A stretch of DNA of 64,000 bases from Kitasatospora sp. NBC_00240 (GCF_026342405.1 NZ_JAPEMU010000001.1:3782001-3846000), one strand, 5' to 3'; shown: positions 28,544 through 38,117, counted from the stretch's first letter. Notes: a model not told the origin generated them from the sequence alone. Made by a program: numbers and translations.

Positions 28544-28572
28544 GGGCACCTCCCGGCCGAAGGCGGGGGGAG
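28544..28572. repeat. Copy of a common Streptomyces intergenic hairpin element
   Basis: The GGGCACCTCCCGGCCGAAGG sequence followed by a G-run resembles the small imperfect palindromes scattered through Streptomyces intergenic DNA and resembles the hairpin in the 16.4-kb tandem array. It lies just upstream of the SHMT-like gene start. Confidence 0.55.
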
Positions 28573-28676
28573 AGGTTCCTCCAGCGTAGGACCGGCCCGC
28601 GCGGCCGTCCTGCCGACGCGAGGCGGGTGCACCCGTCAGGGCGCAGGACCCCCGCGGCGGGTGGTGCCCGGGGGCG

Positions 28677-29351
28677 TCAGCGCGGCGCCTGGACGCCGGT
28701 CAGCGCTGTGACGACCGGGTCCACGGCGTGGAATATCTCCTCGCCGCAGTTGCGGAACATCCCGATCGGCGCGCCGTAGGGATCGTCCACCTCGTCCGAC
28801 TCCGGGGTCGCCGCGAGCAGCCAGCCGCGCAGCGCGGCGGCCGCCCGGACCAGCGCCCGGGCCCGCTCGGTGACGTCGGCGCCGCGCCGGGGGTCGGGCA
28901 GCGTGCCCGGGTCGATCCGGCGGACCAGGCGGGTGAACTCCTTCAAGGTGAAGGTGCGCAGCCCGGCCGCGTGGCCCATCGAGATCACCTGGGCCCGGTG
29001 GTCCAGCGTCGCGGTGAGCACCAGGTCGGCCTCGACCACGTGCTCGTCCAGCAGCTCGCGACCGGTGAAGCCGCCGCTGTCCGCCCCGTACTCGTCCAGC
29101 ACGGTGGCGGCGTGCGCCTCCATCGGGGCGCCCTCGTGGCCCCACGTACCGGCGCTCTCCACCAGGATCCGGCCGGCCACCCGGGGGCTCAGCCGGGTGT
29201 CCAGCTCACGCCGGGTGAGCCGCTCGGCGATCGGCGAGCGGCAGATGTTCCCGGTGCAGACGAACAGGATCCGGAAGTGGTCGAGCGGGCGGGGCGCCAC
29301 GCTGAGGTACGGCGATATGCCGGGCCCCGCGTGCAGGGAGGTCGCCGTCAA
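28677..29351 (-). CDS. Low-molecular-weight protein-tyrosine phosphatase, 224 aa
   Basis: The phosphate-binding loop VCTGNICRSP puts the nucleophile at Cys32 and the binding Arg at 38 (CX5R), and the general acid Asp lies in DEVDDPYGAP. The N-terminal 24 residues precede the usual domain start. A long insert around residues 100-165, with DLVLTATLDHRAQVISMG and an Arg-rich helix, is typical of actinobacterial forms linked to cell-wall polymer genes. The start is TTG 29351, which overlaps the stop of the Sua5 gene by four bases (TTGA), so it is translationally coupled. The substrate is probably a tyrosine-phosphorylated or arginine-phosphorylated protein, by inference. Confidence 0.9.
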   Translation of the reverse strand: MTATSLHAGPGISPYLSVAPRPLDHFRILFVCTGNICRSPIAERLTRRELDTRLSPRVAGRILVESAGTWGHEGAPMEAHAATVLDEYGADSGGFTGRELLDEHVVEADLVLTATLDHRAQVISMGHAAGLRTFTLKEFTRLVRRIDPGTLPDPRRGADVTERARALVRAAAALRGWLLAATPESDEVDDPYGAPIGMFRNCGEEIFHAVDPVVTALTGVQAPR

Positions 29352-29995
29352 CTGCCGGCCTCCAGGTCGGGGACGACCTCCCTCAGCTGCTCGGCGCTGA
29401 TCGCGCCGGCCCGCAGCAGGACCGGGACCTTGCCCGTGACGTCGACGATGGTGGAGGCGGTGGCGTGGTCGGCCCGGCCGCCGTCCAGGTACACCGAGAT
29501 GGCGTCGCCGAGCTGCTCCTGGGCCTCGTCGCAGGTGGCCGGGGACGGGCCGCCGGTGCGGTTGGCGCTGGAGACGGCGAGCGGGCCGGTGGCGTTCAGC
29601 AGCTCGATCGCGACCGGGTGCAGCGGCATCCGGACGGCGACGGTGCCCCGGGTCTCGCCGAGGTCCCAGCGCAGCGAGGGCTGGTGCTTGGCGACCAGGG
29701 TGAGACCGCCGGGCCAGAAGGCGTCGACCAGCTCCCAGGCCCGCTCGGAGAAGTCGGTGACCAGACCGTGCAGCGTGGTCGGCGAGCCGACCAGGACGGG
29801 GGACGGCATGTTGCGTCCGCGGCCCTTGGCGGCCAGCAGCGCGGCGACGGCCTCCGGGGAGAAGGCGTCCGCGCCGACCCCGTAGAGGGTGTCGGTCGGC
29901 AGCACGACGATCTCACCGCGGCGGATCGCCGAGGCGGCCTCGCGCAGTCCGGTGGCGCGGTCCCCTGCGTCGGCACAGTCGTAGCGGCGGCTCAT
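29348..29995 (-). CDS. L-threonylcarbamoyladenylate synthase (Sua5/YrdC/TsaC family), 215 aa
   Basis: It makes threonylcarbamoyl-AMP from threonine, bicarbonate and ATP for t6A37 of tRNAs. Visible motifs are GEIVVLPTDTLYGVGADAF near residues 27-45, SPVLVGSPTTL, FWPGGLTLVAK, VAVRMPLHPVA and PLAVSSANRTGGPSPAT. There is no C-terminal Sua5 domain, so this is the short YrdC-type form. ATG 29995 is preceded by AAGGGG. It lies 136 bases downstream of prmC on the same strand and overlaps the phosphatase gene; this prmC-sua5-ptp order is a conserved actinobacterial cluster. Confidence 0.94.
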   Translation of the reverse strand: MSRRYDCADAGDRATGLREAASAIRRGEIVVLPTDTLYGVGADAFSPEAVAALLAAKGRGRNMPSPVLVGSPTTLHGLVTDFSERAWELVDAFWPGGLTLVAKHQPSLRWDLGETRGTVAVRMPLHPVAIELLNATGPLAVSSANRTGGPSPATCDEAQEQLGDAISVYLDGGRADHATASTIVDVTGKVPVLLRAGAISAEQLREVVPDLEAGS

Positions 29996-30131
29996 CGGTG
30001 CGGTCCCCTTCCGAGATGGCTCATGGCGTTGACGGCCGGGTCCGCGGCGGCGCCCCGGGCGCGGCGCCGTGCTGCCCGGTCGTGGTGGTGCGGCAGGTCG
30101 CGGCGCTGCGGCCGGCCGCTGTGCCCGAGGG

Positions 30132-30998
30132 TCACAGCGACGCCTTCCGGGCCGTGGTGAAGCGCGGGCGGTTGTTGAGGTCGCGGTGGTCGGCGGCGTC
30201 CGTCCAGCCGCCTTCCTCGTTGAAGATCCACGGCACCTGGCCGCCCTGGGTGTCGGCGTGCTCGATCACGACGGCGCCGCCGGGGCGCAGCAGCCGGGCG
30301 GCGACCCGCTCGATGCCGCGGATGGTGTCCAGGCCGTCCTCGCCGGAGAACAGCGACATCTGCGGGTCGTGGTCGCGGGCCTCGGGCGCGACGTACTCCC
30401 ACTCGGTGAGCGGGATGTACGGCGGGTTGCTGATCACCAGGTCGAAGCGGCCGTCCCAGGAGCGGTCGTCCTCGAAGGCGCGGGTGGCGTCCCCGGCGTG
30501 CAGGGTGACCCGGGCGCGGTCCGAGCTGGCCGCGATGTTGCGCCGGGTGTAGCGCATGGCGCCCTCGTCCAGCTCGAAGGCGTGCACCTGGGAGCGCGGC
30601 AGTTCCTGGGCCAGGGCCAGCGCGATCGCGCCGGAGCCGGTGCACAGGTCGACCACCAGCGGCTCGGCGACGTCCATGTCCCGGACGGCGTCTATGGCCC
30701 ACTCCACGACCGTCTCGGTCTCGGGCCGGGGCACGAACACCCCGGGGCCGACCTCCAGCTCCAGGTACCGGAAGAAGGCCCGGCCCGTGATGTGCTGGAG
30801 CGGCTCACGCGCCTCGCGACGGGAGATGGCCTCCCAGTAGCGGGCGTCGAAGTCGGCGTCCGGGACGGTGTGCAGCTGGCTGCGCTTGACGTTGTGGATG
30901 TGTGCGGCGAGTTCCTCCGCGTCGAAGCGCGGCGACGGCACGCCGGCCGCGGCCAACCGCTGGGTGGCCTGGGCCACCTCGGCGAGCAGCAGGTTCAT
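30132..30998 (-). CDS. prmC: Peptide chain release factor N5-glutamine methyltransferase, 288 aa
   Basis: PrmC methylates the Gln of the GGQ motif in release factors using S-adenosylmethionine. The N-terminal helical domain recognises the factor. The Rossmann domain has VDLCTGSGAIALALA near 116-130 and the catalytic NPPY at 191-194, preceded by PRPETE at 90-95. ATG 30998 is preferred because AAGGGG stands nine bases upstream; GTG 31004, two codons earlier, would be too close to that site. It directly follows prfA (gap about 50 bases), whose product is its substrate, so this is a functional operon. Confidence 0.95.
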   Translation of the reverse strand: MNLLLAEVAQATQRLAAAGVPSPRFDAEELAAHIHNVKRSQLHTVPDADFDARYWEAISRREAREPLQHITGRAFFRYLELEVGPGVFVPRPETETVVEWAIDAVRDMDVAEPLVVDLCTGSGAIALALAQELPRSQVHAFELDEGAMRYTRRNIAASSDRARVTLHAGDATRAFEDDRSWDGRFDLVISNPPYIPLTEWEYVAPEARDHDPQMSLFSGEDGLDTIRGIERVAARLLRPGGAVVIEHADTQGGQVPWIFNEEGGWTDAADHRDLNNRPRFTTARKASL

Positions 30999-31050
30999 CC
31001 GCACGTACCCCTTCCGGCGCAGCCCGGTGGTCGACTCCGGGCCGGGTTGC

Positions 31051-32127
31051 TCAGTTCTGTTGTGCCGAGGCGAGCTTGGCAGCCGCGTCGGCGTCCACGC
31101 ACGACTGGATCACCGGGCTCAGTTCGCCGTCCAGGACCTGGTCCAGGTTGTACGACTTGAAGCCCGTGCGGTGGTCCGAGATGCGGTTCTCCGGGTAGTT
31201 GTACGTCCGGATGCGCTCGGAGCGGTCCACGGTGCGGACCTGGCTACGACGCGCGTCCGAGGCCTCCTGCTCGGCGGCCTCCTGCGCGGCGGCCAGCAGC
31301 CGTGAGCGCAGGATACGCATGGCCGACTCCTTGTTCTGGAGCTGGCTCTTCTCGTTCTGGCAGGAGGCCACGATACCGGTCGGCAGGTGGGTGATCCGGA
31401 CGGCCGAGTCGGTGGTGTTGACGGACTGGCCGCCGGGGCCCGACGAGCGGTACACGTCGATCCGCAGGTCGTTGGCGTGGACCTCGACCTCGACCTCCTC
31501 GGCCTCAGGGGTGACCAGCACGCCCGCCGCCGAGGTGTGGATCCGGCCCTGGGACTCGGTGGCCGGCACGCGCTGCACACGGTGCACGCCGCCCTCGTAC
31601 TTCAGACGGGCCCAGACGCCCTGGCCGGGCTCGATGGTGCCCTTGGTCTTCACGGCCACCGAGACGTCCTTGTAGCCGCCGAGGTCGGACTCGTTGGAGT
31701 CGATGATCTCGGTCTTCCAGCCGGTCCGCTCCGCGAAGCGCAGGTACATCCGCAGCAGGTCGCCGGCGAACAGCGCGGACTCCTCGCCGCCCTCACCCGC
31801 CTTGATCTCCAGGATCACGTCCTTCTCGTCGCTCGGGTCCCGGGGGACGAGAAGCAGGCGCAGGTCCTCGGTCAGCTCCGCCTGGCGGGCCTCCGCGGAC
31901 TTGATCTCGGCGATGAAGTCAGGGTCCTCGGCGGCGAACTCGCGGGCCGCCTCGATGTCCTCGCCGGCCTGGCGCCAGGCGCGGTAGGTGGCGGTGATCG
32001 GGGTGAGCTCGGCGTAGCGCTTGGCGAGCTTGCGGGCGTTCGCCTGGTCCGCGTGGACGGACGGGTCGGCCAGCCGCTCCTCGAGGGCGGCGTGCTCGAC
32101 GAGGAGCTCTTCGACTGCCTCGAACAT
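31051..32127 (-). CDS. prfA: Peptide chain release factor 1, 358 aa
   Basis: RF1 ends translation at UAA and UAG. The stop-codon recognition motif PAT is at 188-190 ([10 protein letters not shown]), and the peptidyl-tRNA hydrolysis motif GGQ is at 232-234 ([16 protein letters not shown]), whose Gln is methylated by the PrmC encoded next. Length and domain order are standard. ATG 32127 has only a weak GGAAG-type site. It lies 147 bases beyond rpmE, behind a very strong hairpin, so it should have its own promoter. Confidence 0.97.
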   Translation of the reverse strand: MFEAVEELLVEHAALEERLADPSVHADQANARKLAKRYAELTPITATYRAWRQAGEDIEAAREFAAEDPDFIAEIKSAEARQAELTEDLRLLLVPRDPSDEKDVILEIKAGEGGEESALFAGDLLRMYLRFAERTGWKTEIIDSNESDLGGYKDVSVAVKTKGTIEPGQGVWARLKYEGGVHRVQRVPATESQGRIHTSAAGVLVTPEAEEVEVEVHANDLRIDVYRSSGPGGQSVNTTDSAVRITHLPTGIVASCQNEKSQLQNKESAMRILRSRLLAAAQEAAEQEASDARRSQVRTVDRSERIRTYNYPENRISDHRTGFKSYNLDQVLDGELSPVIQSCVDADAAAKLASAQQN

Positions 32128-32211
32128 GGGATGGCCTACTTCCGGATCGGTCTGCGGTGGCTGCGTTGCGCGGGCGGTGCTGCGGTGCGGCAGTGCGTCG
32201 GTGGGACGCGA

Positions 32212-32267
32212 ACGGCGCCGGTCCCGGTGCCCCCGTGCTGGACGGGGGCACCGGAGACCGGCGCCGT
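32212..32267 (-). terminator. Very strong terminator hairpin after rpmE
   Basis: A stem of 25 base pairs (32212-32236 with 32242-32267) is interrupted only by one unpaired A at 32255 and closes a 5-base loop. It begins 8 bases past the rpmE stop. It is the longest near-perfect stem noticed in the window. Confidence 0.85.
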
Positions 32268-32274
32268 GGGAGCG

Positions 32275-32499
32275 CTAGGCCGTCTTGCCGCTGTGGCCCT
32301 TGCCGAAGCGGGCCTCGAAGCGGGCGACGCGGCCACCGGTGTCCATGATCTTCTGCTTGCCGGTGTAGAACGGGTGGCACTGCGAGCAGACCTCGGCGCG
32401 AATGACGCCACTGGTCTCGGTCGAGCGGGTGGTGAACTCGTTGCCGCAGGTGCAGGTCACGGAGGTGACCACGTACGTGGGGTGAACGTTGGGCTTCAA
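32275..32499 (-). CDS. rpmE: 50S ribosomal protein L31 (zinc-binding type), 74 aa
   Basis: This is a large-subunit ribosomal protein. Cysteines at 16 and 18 (TCTCGNEF) and in the [12 protein letters not shown] motif near 38-41 form the Cys4 zinc site, so this is the C+ form; the C- paralogue made under zinc starvation is not in the window. The start codon is TTG 32499, with AGGAG six to seven bases upstream, and no ATG/GTG fits. It lies 147 bases downstream of the LCP gene and is followed by the long terminator. The C-terminus is basic, as usual. Confidence 0.95.
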   Translation of the reverse strand: MKPNVHPTYVVTSVTCTCGNEFTTRSTETSGVIRAEVCSQCHPFYTGKQKIMDTGGRVARFEARFGKGHSGKTA

Positions 32500-32646
32500 G
32501 GGGTTCTCCTAGGTTCGGGAGGGCACCGGGTCGGCGTCTGATCAGCCGCACGTGAACCGGGACCGACGGACCAGTCTGCCAGGACTGCCCGCTTCTTCCC
32601 AAACCGGGAACCTCCGGGGGATATTCCGGACACCCTGGGCCGGATC

Positions 32647-33840
32647 TCAGCGCCCTACGGCGGCGGCCGCCGAGCCGCTCGCGGAGCCGCCGGGCAGGCC
32701 GCTCGGGGAGCCGCTCGGGACACCGGCGGGAGCAGTGGCGGGAGCAGTGGCGGGAGAGCCTCCTGAGGGCCGTGTGGCGGCCCCGGAGGGCGAGGTGGCG
32801 GGATTGCCCGGCTGCACCGCCAGCACGGCCTGCGGGACGGCCTGGTCGGTCTTCAGGGCCGCCCACAGCTGGCCGGCCTGCGGCTGCTGGGAGACCACCC
32901 GGTTGGGGTCGGAGGGGGCCGTCACGACCGGCAGGGTGACCATGGCGAGCTGCGCGGGGCCGATGCCCCTGAGCGACTGCGCGAGACCGACCAGGGAGTT
33001 CACCGAGGCGAGGTCCGAGTCGGTCGTGATGCTGCTGGTCAGGGTGTCCCCGACGGACCAGAGCTTCACCGGGTTGGAGAACAGTCCGATGCCGGCGACC
33101 TGCTGCAGCACGGACTTCATCATCTGCTTCTGGAGTTCTATCCGGCCCAGGTCGCTGCCGTTGCCCACGCCGTGCCTGGTACGCACGAAGGCGAGGGCCT
33201 GGGTGCCGTCGAGGTGGTGGGTGCCGGCCGCGAGGTCGAGGCCGCTGTCCTTGTCGTGGATGGCCACCGTGGTCGTCACGGTGACCCCGCCTATGGAGTC
33301 GATGACGTGCGCGAAGCCGGAGAAGTCGATCTCGACGTAGTGGTTCATCCGCAGACCGGTGAGCTGCTCGGCGGTCTTCACGGCGCAGGCGGCGCCACCG
33401 GTCTCGTAGGCGCTGTTGAACATCGCCCGCTGGACGGCGGCCACGGTCCTGCCGGTCTTGTCCGTGCAGGCGGGACGGGCGACCAGGGTGTCGCGCGGGA
33501 TGGACACCACCTGGGCGCCGGAGTGGTCCTGGTTGACGTGCACCACCATGGCGGTGTCCGAGCGGGCGGTGTCGGCGGTGTCGCCGCCGGCCAGGGCGCC
33601 GTTGCCGCCCGCCCGCGAGTCCGAGCCGAGCACCAGCAGGTTGAACGAGCCGTCGGTGGCGGCCGGCGGCCGGGCGGTGCCCAGGCTGGCGTCGATGTCG
33701 ACGCTCTTGATGTTGCCGTTGAACTTCCAGTACGCGTAGCCGGCCACCCCCGCGCCGATCACCGCGACGGCGACCATGGCGCAGACGGCGATCCGCAGGG
33801 CGCGGCGACGGGGGCTGCGGCCCTTCTCGTGATCGGCCAT
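32647..33840 (-). CDS. LytR-CpsA-Psr (LCP) family glycopolymer ligase, 397 aa
   Basis: LCP proteins transfer undecaprenyl-linked glycopolymers to peptidoglycan outside the membrane. A short basic cytoplasmic start is followed by one transmembrane helix at residues ~15-37. The LCP domain then shows LLVLGSDSRAG, SDTAMVVHVN, VVSIPRDT, VEIDFSGFAHVIDSIGGV and the Arg motif ALAFVRTRHG...DLGRIELQKQ. The last ~55 residues are a Pro/Ser/Ala/Gly-rich tail, possibly wall-associated. ATG 33840 is preceded by GAGGACGG. It is likely linked in function to the WecA/TagO-type transferase gene at 25473. Confidence 0.92.
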   Translation of the reverse strand: MADHEKGRSPRRRALRIAVCAMVAVAVIGAGVAGYAYWKFNGNIKSVDIDASLGTARPPAATDGSFNLLVLGSDSRAGGNGALAGGDTADTARSDTAMVVHVNQDHSGAQVVSIPRDTLVARPACTDKTGRTVAAVQRAMFNSAYETGGAACAVKTAEQLTGLRMNHYVEIDFSGFAHVIDSIGGVTVTTTVAIHDKDSGLDLAAGTHHLDGTQALAFVRTRHGVGNGSDLGRIELQKQMMKSVLQQVAGIGLFSNPVKLWSVGDTLTSSITTDSDLASVNSLVGLAQSLRGIGPAQLAMVTLPVVTAPSDPNRVVSQQPQAGQLWAALKTDQAVPQAVLAVQPGNPATSPSGAATRPSGGSPATAPATAPAGVPSGSPSGLPGGSASGSAAAAVGR

Positions 33841-33963
33841 CCGGTTCCGTCCTCGAGACTAGGCGATTTTTCCCTTATCTCCCTCTTATGGCCGATATGG
33901 CCACCCGTTCGAGCATAGGCGAAGCGGGCCGAACCGGCGGCCGGTGCACCGGACCCGGGAACG

Positions 33964-34001
33964 CCCGAGCCCCGGACCGCGTGCGCGGCCCGGGGCTCGG
34001 G
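33964..34001 (-). terminator. Terminator hairpin after rho
   Basis: A perfect 12-bp stem pairs 33964-33975 with 33990-34001, and the loop contains a further CCGC/GCGG pair. It lies 30 bases past the rho stop with no T-tract, typical of streptomycete hairpins. Confidence 0.75.
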
Positions 34002-34030
34002 TTGGTGCTGCCGGTGGTCCCGACCGGGTG

Positions 34031-36172
34031 TCAGTCGCCGGACCCGGGGGTCGTCTTGGCGATCTGCATCAGGAACTCGGCGTTGCTCTTGGTCTGCTTC
34101 ATCTTGTCCAGCAGCAGCTCGATCGCCTGCTGCGAGTCGAGCGCGTGCAGCACCCGGCGGAGCTTCCAGGTGACGGCCAGCTCCTCCTTGCCCAGCAGGA
34201 TCTCCTCCTTGCGGGTGCTGGAGGCGTCGACGTCGACGGCCGGGAAGATGCGCTTGTCGGAGAGCTTGCGGTCGAGCTTGAGCTCCATGTTGCCGGTGCC
34301 CTTGAACTCCTCGAAGACGACCTCGTCGGCCCGGGAGCCGGTCTCCACCAGCGCGGTGGCGAGGATGGTCAGCGAGCCGCCGTTCTCGATGTTGCGCGCG
34401 GCGCCGAAGAACTTCTTCGGCGGGTAGAGCGCGGTCGAGTCGACACCACCGGACAGGATGCGGCCGGAGGCCGGCGCCGCCAGGTTGTAGGCACGGCCCA
34501 GGCGGGTGATCGAGTCCAGCAGGATCACCACGTCGTGGCCCAGCTCCACCAGGCGCTTGGCGCGCTCGATGGCCAGCTCGGCGACCACGGTGTGGTCCTC
34601 GGCCGGGCGGTCGAAGGTCGAGGAGATGACCTCGCCCTTCACCGACCGCTGCATGTCGGTGACCTCTTCCGGACGCTCGTCGACCAGGACGACCATCAGG
34701 TGGCACTCGGGGTTGTTGTGGGTGATCGCGTTGGCGATCGCCTGCATGATCATCGTCTTGCCGGTCTTCGGCGGGGCGACGATCAGACCGCGCTGGCCCT
34801 TGCCGATCGGCGACACCAGGTCGATGATGCGGGTGGTCAGCACGCCCGGGTCGGTCTCCAGGCGCAGGCGCTCCTGCGGGTACAGCGGGGTCAGCTTGCC
34901 GAACTCGGGACGGCCGCGGCCGCTCTCCGGGTCCATGCCGTTGACGGAGTCCAGCCGCACCATGGCGTTGAACTTCTCGCGGCGCTCGCCGTCCTTGGGC
35001 TGGCGCACGGCGCCGGTGATCGCGTCACCCTTGCGCAGGCCGTTCTTGCGGACCTGGGCCAGCGAGACGTAGACGTCGTTGCTGCCCGGCAGGTAGCCGG
35101 AGGTCCGCACGAAGGCGTAGTTGTCGAGGATGTCCAGGATGCCCGCGACGGGGATCAGCACATCGTCGTCGTTGACCTGCACGTCGGGCTGGCCCACGTC
35201 GAAGCCGTCACGGCGGGTGCCGCGGCCACGGCGGTCGCGGTAGCGGCCGCGGCGGCCGCGCCGTCCGTCGCCGAACTCGTCGTCGTCGTAGCCACCCTGC
35301 TGGACCTGCGGCTGGCCGCCGCCCTGCTGGGTCTGCCGGCCCTGCTGGCTGTCGCCCTGGGCGCCGGACTGCTGGCCGGACTGGGGCTGGGCCTGGCCGC
35401 CCTGGCGCTCGGCGCGGTCCCGGCGGTTGCGGCGGTCACGGCGCGACTCGCGGCCGTCACCGTCCTGGCCCGCCTGCGACTCGGCGGTGTCCTGACGCTC
35501 GCCGCCCTCGCGGCGGTCGCGGCGGTCACGGCGGTCGCGGCGGCTCTCGCTGCGACCGTCGTCCTGGCGGCCGTCGAAGGCACGGGTCTCGCCCTGCTTG
35601 ACGTCCGCCTGGCGGGTCTCGGCCTGCTTGGCCTCCGCCTGCTTGGCCTCGGTGGCGACCGACGCGGCGGCGGCCTCCTCGGCGGTCGGGGCGCCGGCGG
35701 CCGAGGTGGCGCGGCGGCGGGTGCGCTCGGCACGGGCCGGCGCGGTGGTCTCGGCGGCGGCCTGGACCGGGATGTCGATCTGGGTCTGCGGCTCGGCGGC
35801 CGGGGCCTCGGCCGGGGCGGCGGCGGCGCGGGTGCGACGGGCGGGCTTCTCGGCCGGCTCGGCGGCCGGGGCCTCGGCCGGCGCTGCGGCCTTGGCGGCG
35901 CGCTTGGCGGCCGGGGCGGCCGGCGCGGAGCCGGCGAGCAGCGGGTCGCCGCCGCTCTTCTCCTTGATGGCCTCGATCAACTGGCTCTTGCGCAGGCGCC
36001 CGGTGCCACTGATGCCCAGCGTCGAGGCGAGCTTCTGAAGCTCGGCCAGGACGAGACCGTCAAGGCCCGCGGCGGCGGTGCGACGGCGTCGTGCCGGAGC
36101 CGCGGGGGCCGCGGCTGCGTCCGGCGCCTCGGCGTCGGGGCGCGCGCCCATCAGATCGGTGGTGTCGCTCAC
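34031..36172 (-). CDS. rho: Transcription termination factor Rho, 713 aa
   Basis: This hexameric RNA helicase ends untranslated transcripts. The N-terminal Rho_N helix bundle ([29 protein letters not shown] in parts, from ~residue 40) is followed by a ~250-residue disordered insertion rich in Arg/Asp/Gln/Gly (repeats of RRDRRDRR and QQGGGQPQ), then the RNA-binding domain and the RecA-type ATPase with APPKTGKT. E. coli Rho is 419 residues. Such insertions in Micrococcus and mycobacterial Rho bind RNA and help act on structured GC-rich transcripts. GTG 36172 has GGAAGGA upstream. It is preceded by ~570 bases without a gene, probably a long leader. Confidence 0.95.
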   Translation of the reverse strand: MSDTTDLMGARPDAEAPDAAAAPAAPARRRRTAAAGLDGLVLAELQKLASTLGISGTGRLRKSQLIEAIKEKSGGDPLLAGSAPAAPAAKRAAKAAAPAEAPAAEPAEKPARRTRAAAAPAEAPAAEPQTQIDIPVQAAAETTAPARAERTRRRATSAAGAPTAEEAAAASVATEAKQAEAKQAETRQADVKQGETRAFDGRQDDGRSESRRDRRDRRDRREGGERQDTAESQAGQDGDGRESRRDRRNRRDRAERQGGQAQPQSGQQSGAQGDSQQGRQTQQGGGQPQVQQGGYDDDEFGDGRRGRRGRYRDRRGRGTRRDGFDVGQPDVQVNDDDVLIPVAGILDILDNYAFVRTSGYLPGSNDVYVSLAQVRKNGLRKGDAITGAVRQPKDGERREKFNAMVRLDSVNGMDPESGRGRPEFGKLTPLYPQERLRLETDPGVLTTRIIDLVSPIGKGQRGLIVAPPKTGKTMIMQAIANAITHNNPECHLMVVLVDERPEEVTDMQRSVKGEVISSTFDRPAEDHTVVAELAIERAKRLVELGHDVVILLDSITRLGRAYNLAAPASGRILSGGVDSTALYPPKKFFGAARNIENGGSLTILATALVETGSRADEVVFEEFKGTGNMELKLDRKLSDKRIFPAVDVDASSTRKEEILLGKEELAVTWKLRRVLHALDSQQAIELLLDKMKQTKSNAEFLMQIAKTTPGSGD

Positions 36173-36742
36173 TAAGGGTCCTTCCCTGGAGCGGACGTCG
36201 GCCTGTCTGGCTCGGCGACCGGTTGTGCTGTCCTGACCGACGCTCGTCTGCGTCGGCCCGAGGCTGTGGTCCCCCGAATGAAGGTGCCAGTCGGGAGAGA
36301 GCTGCGAGGTGCGGTGTGTGAAGCACGGGTGGTGCTCGGTCTGCGCGGTGGACCGGTCTCGTGCCGGCCCGCGCCCTCCTTGCCCGCCATGGAGCAGGAG
36401 GAGCCCACTGCCTGCGAATCCCGGGCCCCCGTTGCGAGACGGTCGCCCGTGTTCCGCCCGGCCGGGCCTCAGGTTGGAGGCCGCGGGTGGGAGTCAGGTG
36501 CCGTCACGGCTTCGGGATGCGGCCGCAATCGCGCAGGCAGGCTGCGTACGCGCTGTGGCGGGCTCCCGGAGAATCGCGGTCCCGTGCATCGCCCTGATTC
36601 CGCGGAAGCGGAACGCTGGGATCGGGACGCGGCGCACCGAGCCCCGGAGGGCACCTGGTGCAGCAATGAGGTTAACACTACCGACCCCCTCAGACATTCC
36701 CCAGCCTTGCGCTTGCCAATCGTGTCCGTACCGCCGGGCCGC
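36173..36742. other. 570-base leader/promoter region upstream of rho
   Basis: No coding frame is convincing on either strand. The stretch 36660-36720 is AT-richer and likely carries the rho promoter on the minus strand. rho genes are often autoregulated through long leaders, so this region may be a regulated 5' UTR. Confidence 0.5.
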
Positions 36743-36766
36743 GCCGCGGGTCGGCGCACCCGCGGC
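36743..36766 (-). terminator. Terminator hairpin after thrB
   Basis: A perfect 9-bp stem GCCGCGGGT/ACCCGCGGC at 36743-36751 and 36758-36766 closes a 6-base loop, 10 bases beyond the thrB stop. Confidence 0.8.
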
Positions 36767-36776
36767 GGCGGCGGTC

Positions 36777-37694
36777 TCAGACGTCGAGCGGGAGTACCGA
36801 GGCACCCGTGCGGTCGAGTTCGAGCCGGTGGGCGGCGAAGCCCGGGCCGGCGAAGCCGAGGAGCTTGTCGGCGCCCTCGGCGTCGGTGAACGCGAGCACG
36901 GTGGGACCGGCGCCGGAGATCACGGCCGGGATGCCCTCCGCCCGCAGCGCGCCCACCAGCCCGGCGCTGTCGGGCATCGCCGAAGCCCGGTAGTCCTGGT
37001 GCAGCCGGTCCTCGGTGGCGGCCAGCAGCAGGCCGGGCTGCCTGGTCAGGGCCTCGACGAGGAGCGCGGCGCGGCCCGCGTTGGCGGCCGCGTCGGCGAG
37101 CGGCACGGTCTTCGGGAGCAGGCCGCGGGCCGTCTCGGTGAGCACCTCGGTGGACGGGACGAAGACCACCGGCACCACCTGGGCGGCGGGCTCCAGCTTC
37201 ACGGCCTTGGCACTGTCCTCGTCCGTCCAGGCGATGGTGAACCCGCCGCGCAGACAGGCGGCGACGTTGTCGGGGTGGCCCTCCAGCTCGGAGGCGAGGG
37301 CCAGCAGCGCCTCGTCGTCCAGGGCGGACGGGCCGCCGATGGTGACGGCGCGGGCGGCGACGATGCCCGCGCAGATCGCGGCGGACGAGGAGCCCAGGCC
37401 GCGGCCGTGCGGTATCCGGTTGGCGCACACCACTTCGAGGCCGCGCGGCTGGCCGCCGAGGCGCTCGAAGGCGGCGCGCATCGACCGGACGACCAGGTGG
37501 CGCTCGTCCCGGGCGAGGGTGTCGGCGCCCTCCCCGGCGATGTCCACCGAGAGACCGGAGTCGGCGACCCGGACGACCACGTCGTCGTAGAGGCCCAGGG
37601 CGAGTCCGAAGGCGTCGAAGCCGGGGCCCAGGTTGGCGCTGGTGGCGGGCACCCGGACCCGGACGGCGGCGGCACGGAACGCAGGACCGGCCAT
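36777..37694 (-). CDS. thrB: Homoserine kinase, 305 aa
   Basis: It phosphorylates homoserine with ATP to O-phosphohomoserine, the substrate of ThrC. This is a GHMP-fold kinase: the substrate motif PATSANLGPGFDAFG is at 16-30, the phosphate-binding loop PHGRGLGSSSA at 95-105, and the C-terminal GAGPTVLAF motif is present. ATG 37694 has the excellent site AGGAGGG upstream. It lies downstream of thrC but is separated from it by 423 bases holding a terminator-like hairpin and an inverted repeat, so thrB probably has its own promoter here. Confidence 0.96.
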   Translation of the reverse strand: MAGPAFRAAAVRVRVPATSANLGPGFDAFGLALGLYDDVVVRVADSGLSVDIAGEGADTLARDERHLVVRSMRAAFERLGGQPRGLEVVCANRIPHGRGLGSSSAAICAGIVAARAVTIGGPSALDDEALLALASELEGHPDNVAACLRGGFTIAWTDEDSAKAVKLEPAAQVVPVVFVPSTEVLTETARGLLPKTVPLADAAANAGRAALLVEALTRQPGLLLAATEDRLHQDYRASAMPDSAGLVGALRAEGIPAVISGAGPTVLAFTDAEGADKLLGFAGPGFAAHRLELDRTGASVLPLDV

Positions 37695-38046
37695 CGGCTG
37701 GACCCTCCTGAAGAACTAGGCGCTGTCGCGCGACGGGGGCTCTCCTGGACGGGGCCCGGGAGAGCGTCGGTGCAAGGTGACGGCGGGGGCGGCTGGCAGC
37801 CCGGGCGGACGCGGGCGGCGGGTGGGACGACGCGGGCTCTGCACGCAGGGCCCCGGCGGGGGCGGGCGGTCACTGTCGATGCCGCGGCCCTGGGGGCGGG
37901 CCGGGCCCGGGGCATGTGCCACACGGCCGGTTCCAGAGTATCGAAGAGAAGTTCCACAGCGGTACACCCCACGGCCCACCGATCCGGTGTGTTGCCGGTT
38001 CTGGCCGGAATGCATGCCGGAATGACAGGGAAAAGGACGCGGAAAA
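37695..38046. other. Non-coding region upstream of thrB
   Basis: This region holds no convincing gene. It includes the thrB ribosome binding site and, near 37930-37960, sequence of lower GC that could hold a promoter reading into thrB. The direct repeat GCCGGAATG occurs twice near 38012-38034 region edges. Confidence 0.4.
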
Positions 38047-38062
38047 TGACACAAAAGTGTCA
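38047..38062. promoter_or_regulatory. Inverted repeat TGACAC-AAAA-GTGTCA in the thrC-thrB gap
   Basis: A perfect 6-bp-arm palindrome with an A/T centre sits in an AT-richer stretch about 350 bases upstream of thrB. It looks like a dimeric repressor operator; the cognate regulator is not identifiable from the window. Confidence 0.5.
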
Positions 38063-38072
38063 CCCGGGAACG

Positions 38073-38108
38073 CCGGTGGGCCAACCCCCGAAAGAGTCGG
38101 CCCACGGG
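38073..38108 (-). terminator. Terminator-like hairpin after thrC
   Basis: A 7-bp stem GTGGGCC/GGCCCAC (38076-38082 with 38099-38105), extended past one mismatch, begins about 10 bases downstream of the thrC stop. Confidence 0.6.
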
Positions 38109-38117
38109 TGACGTCGG

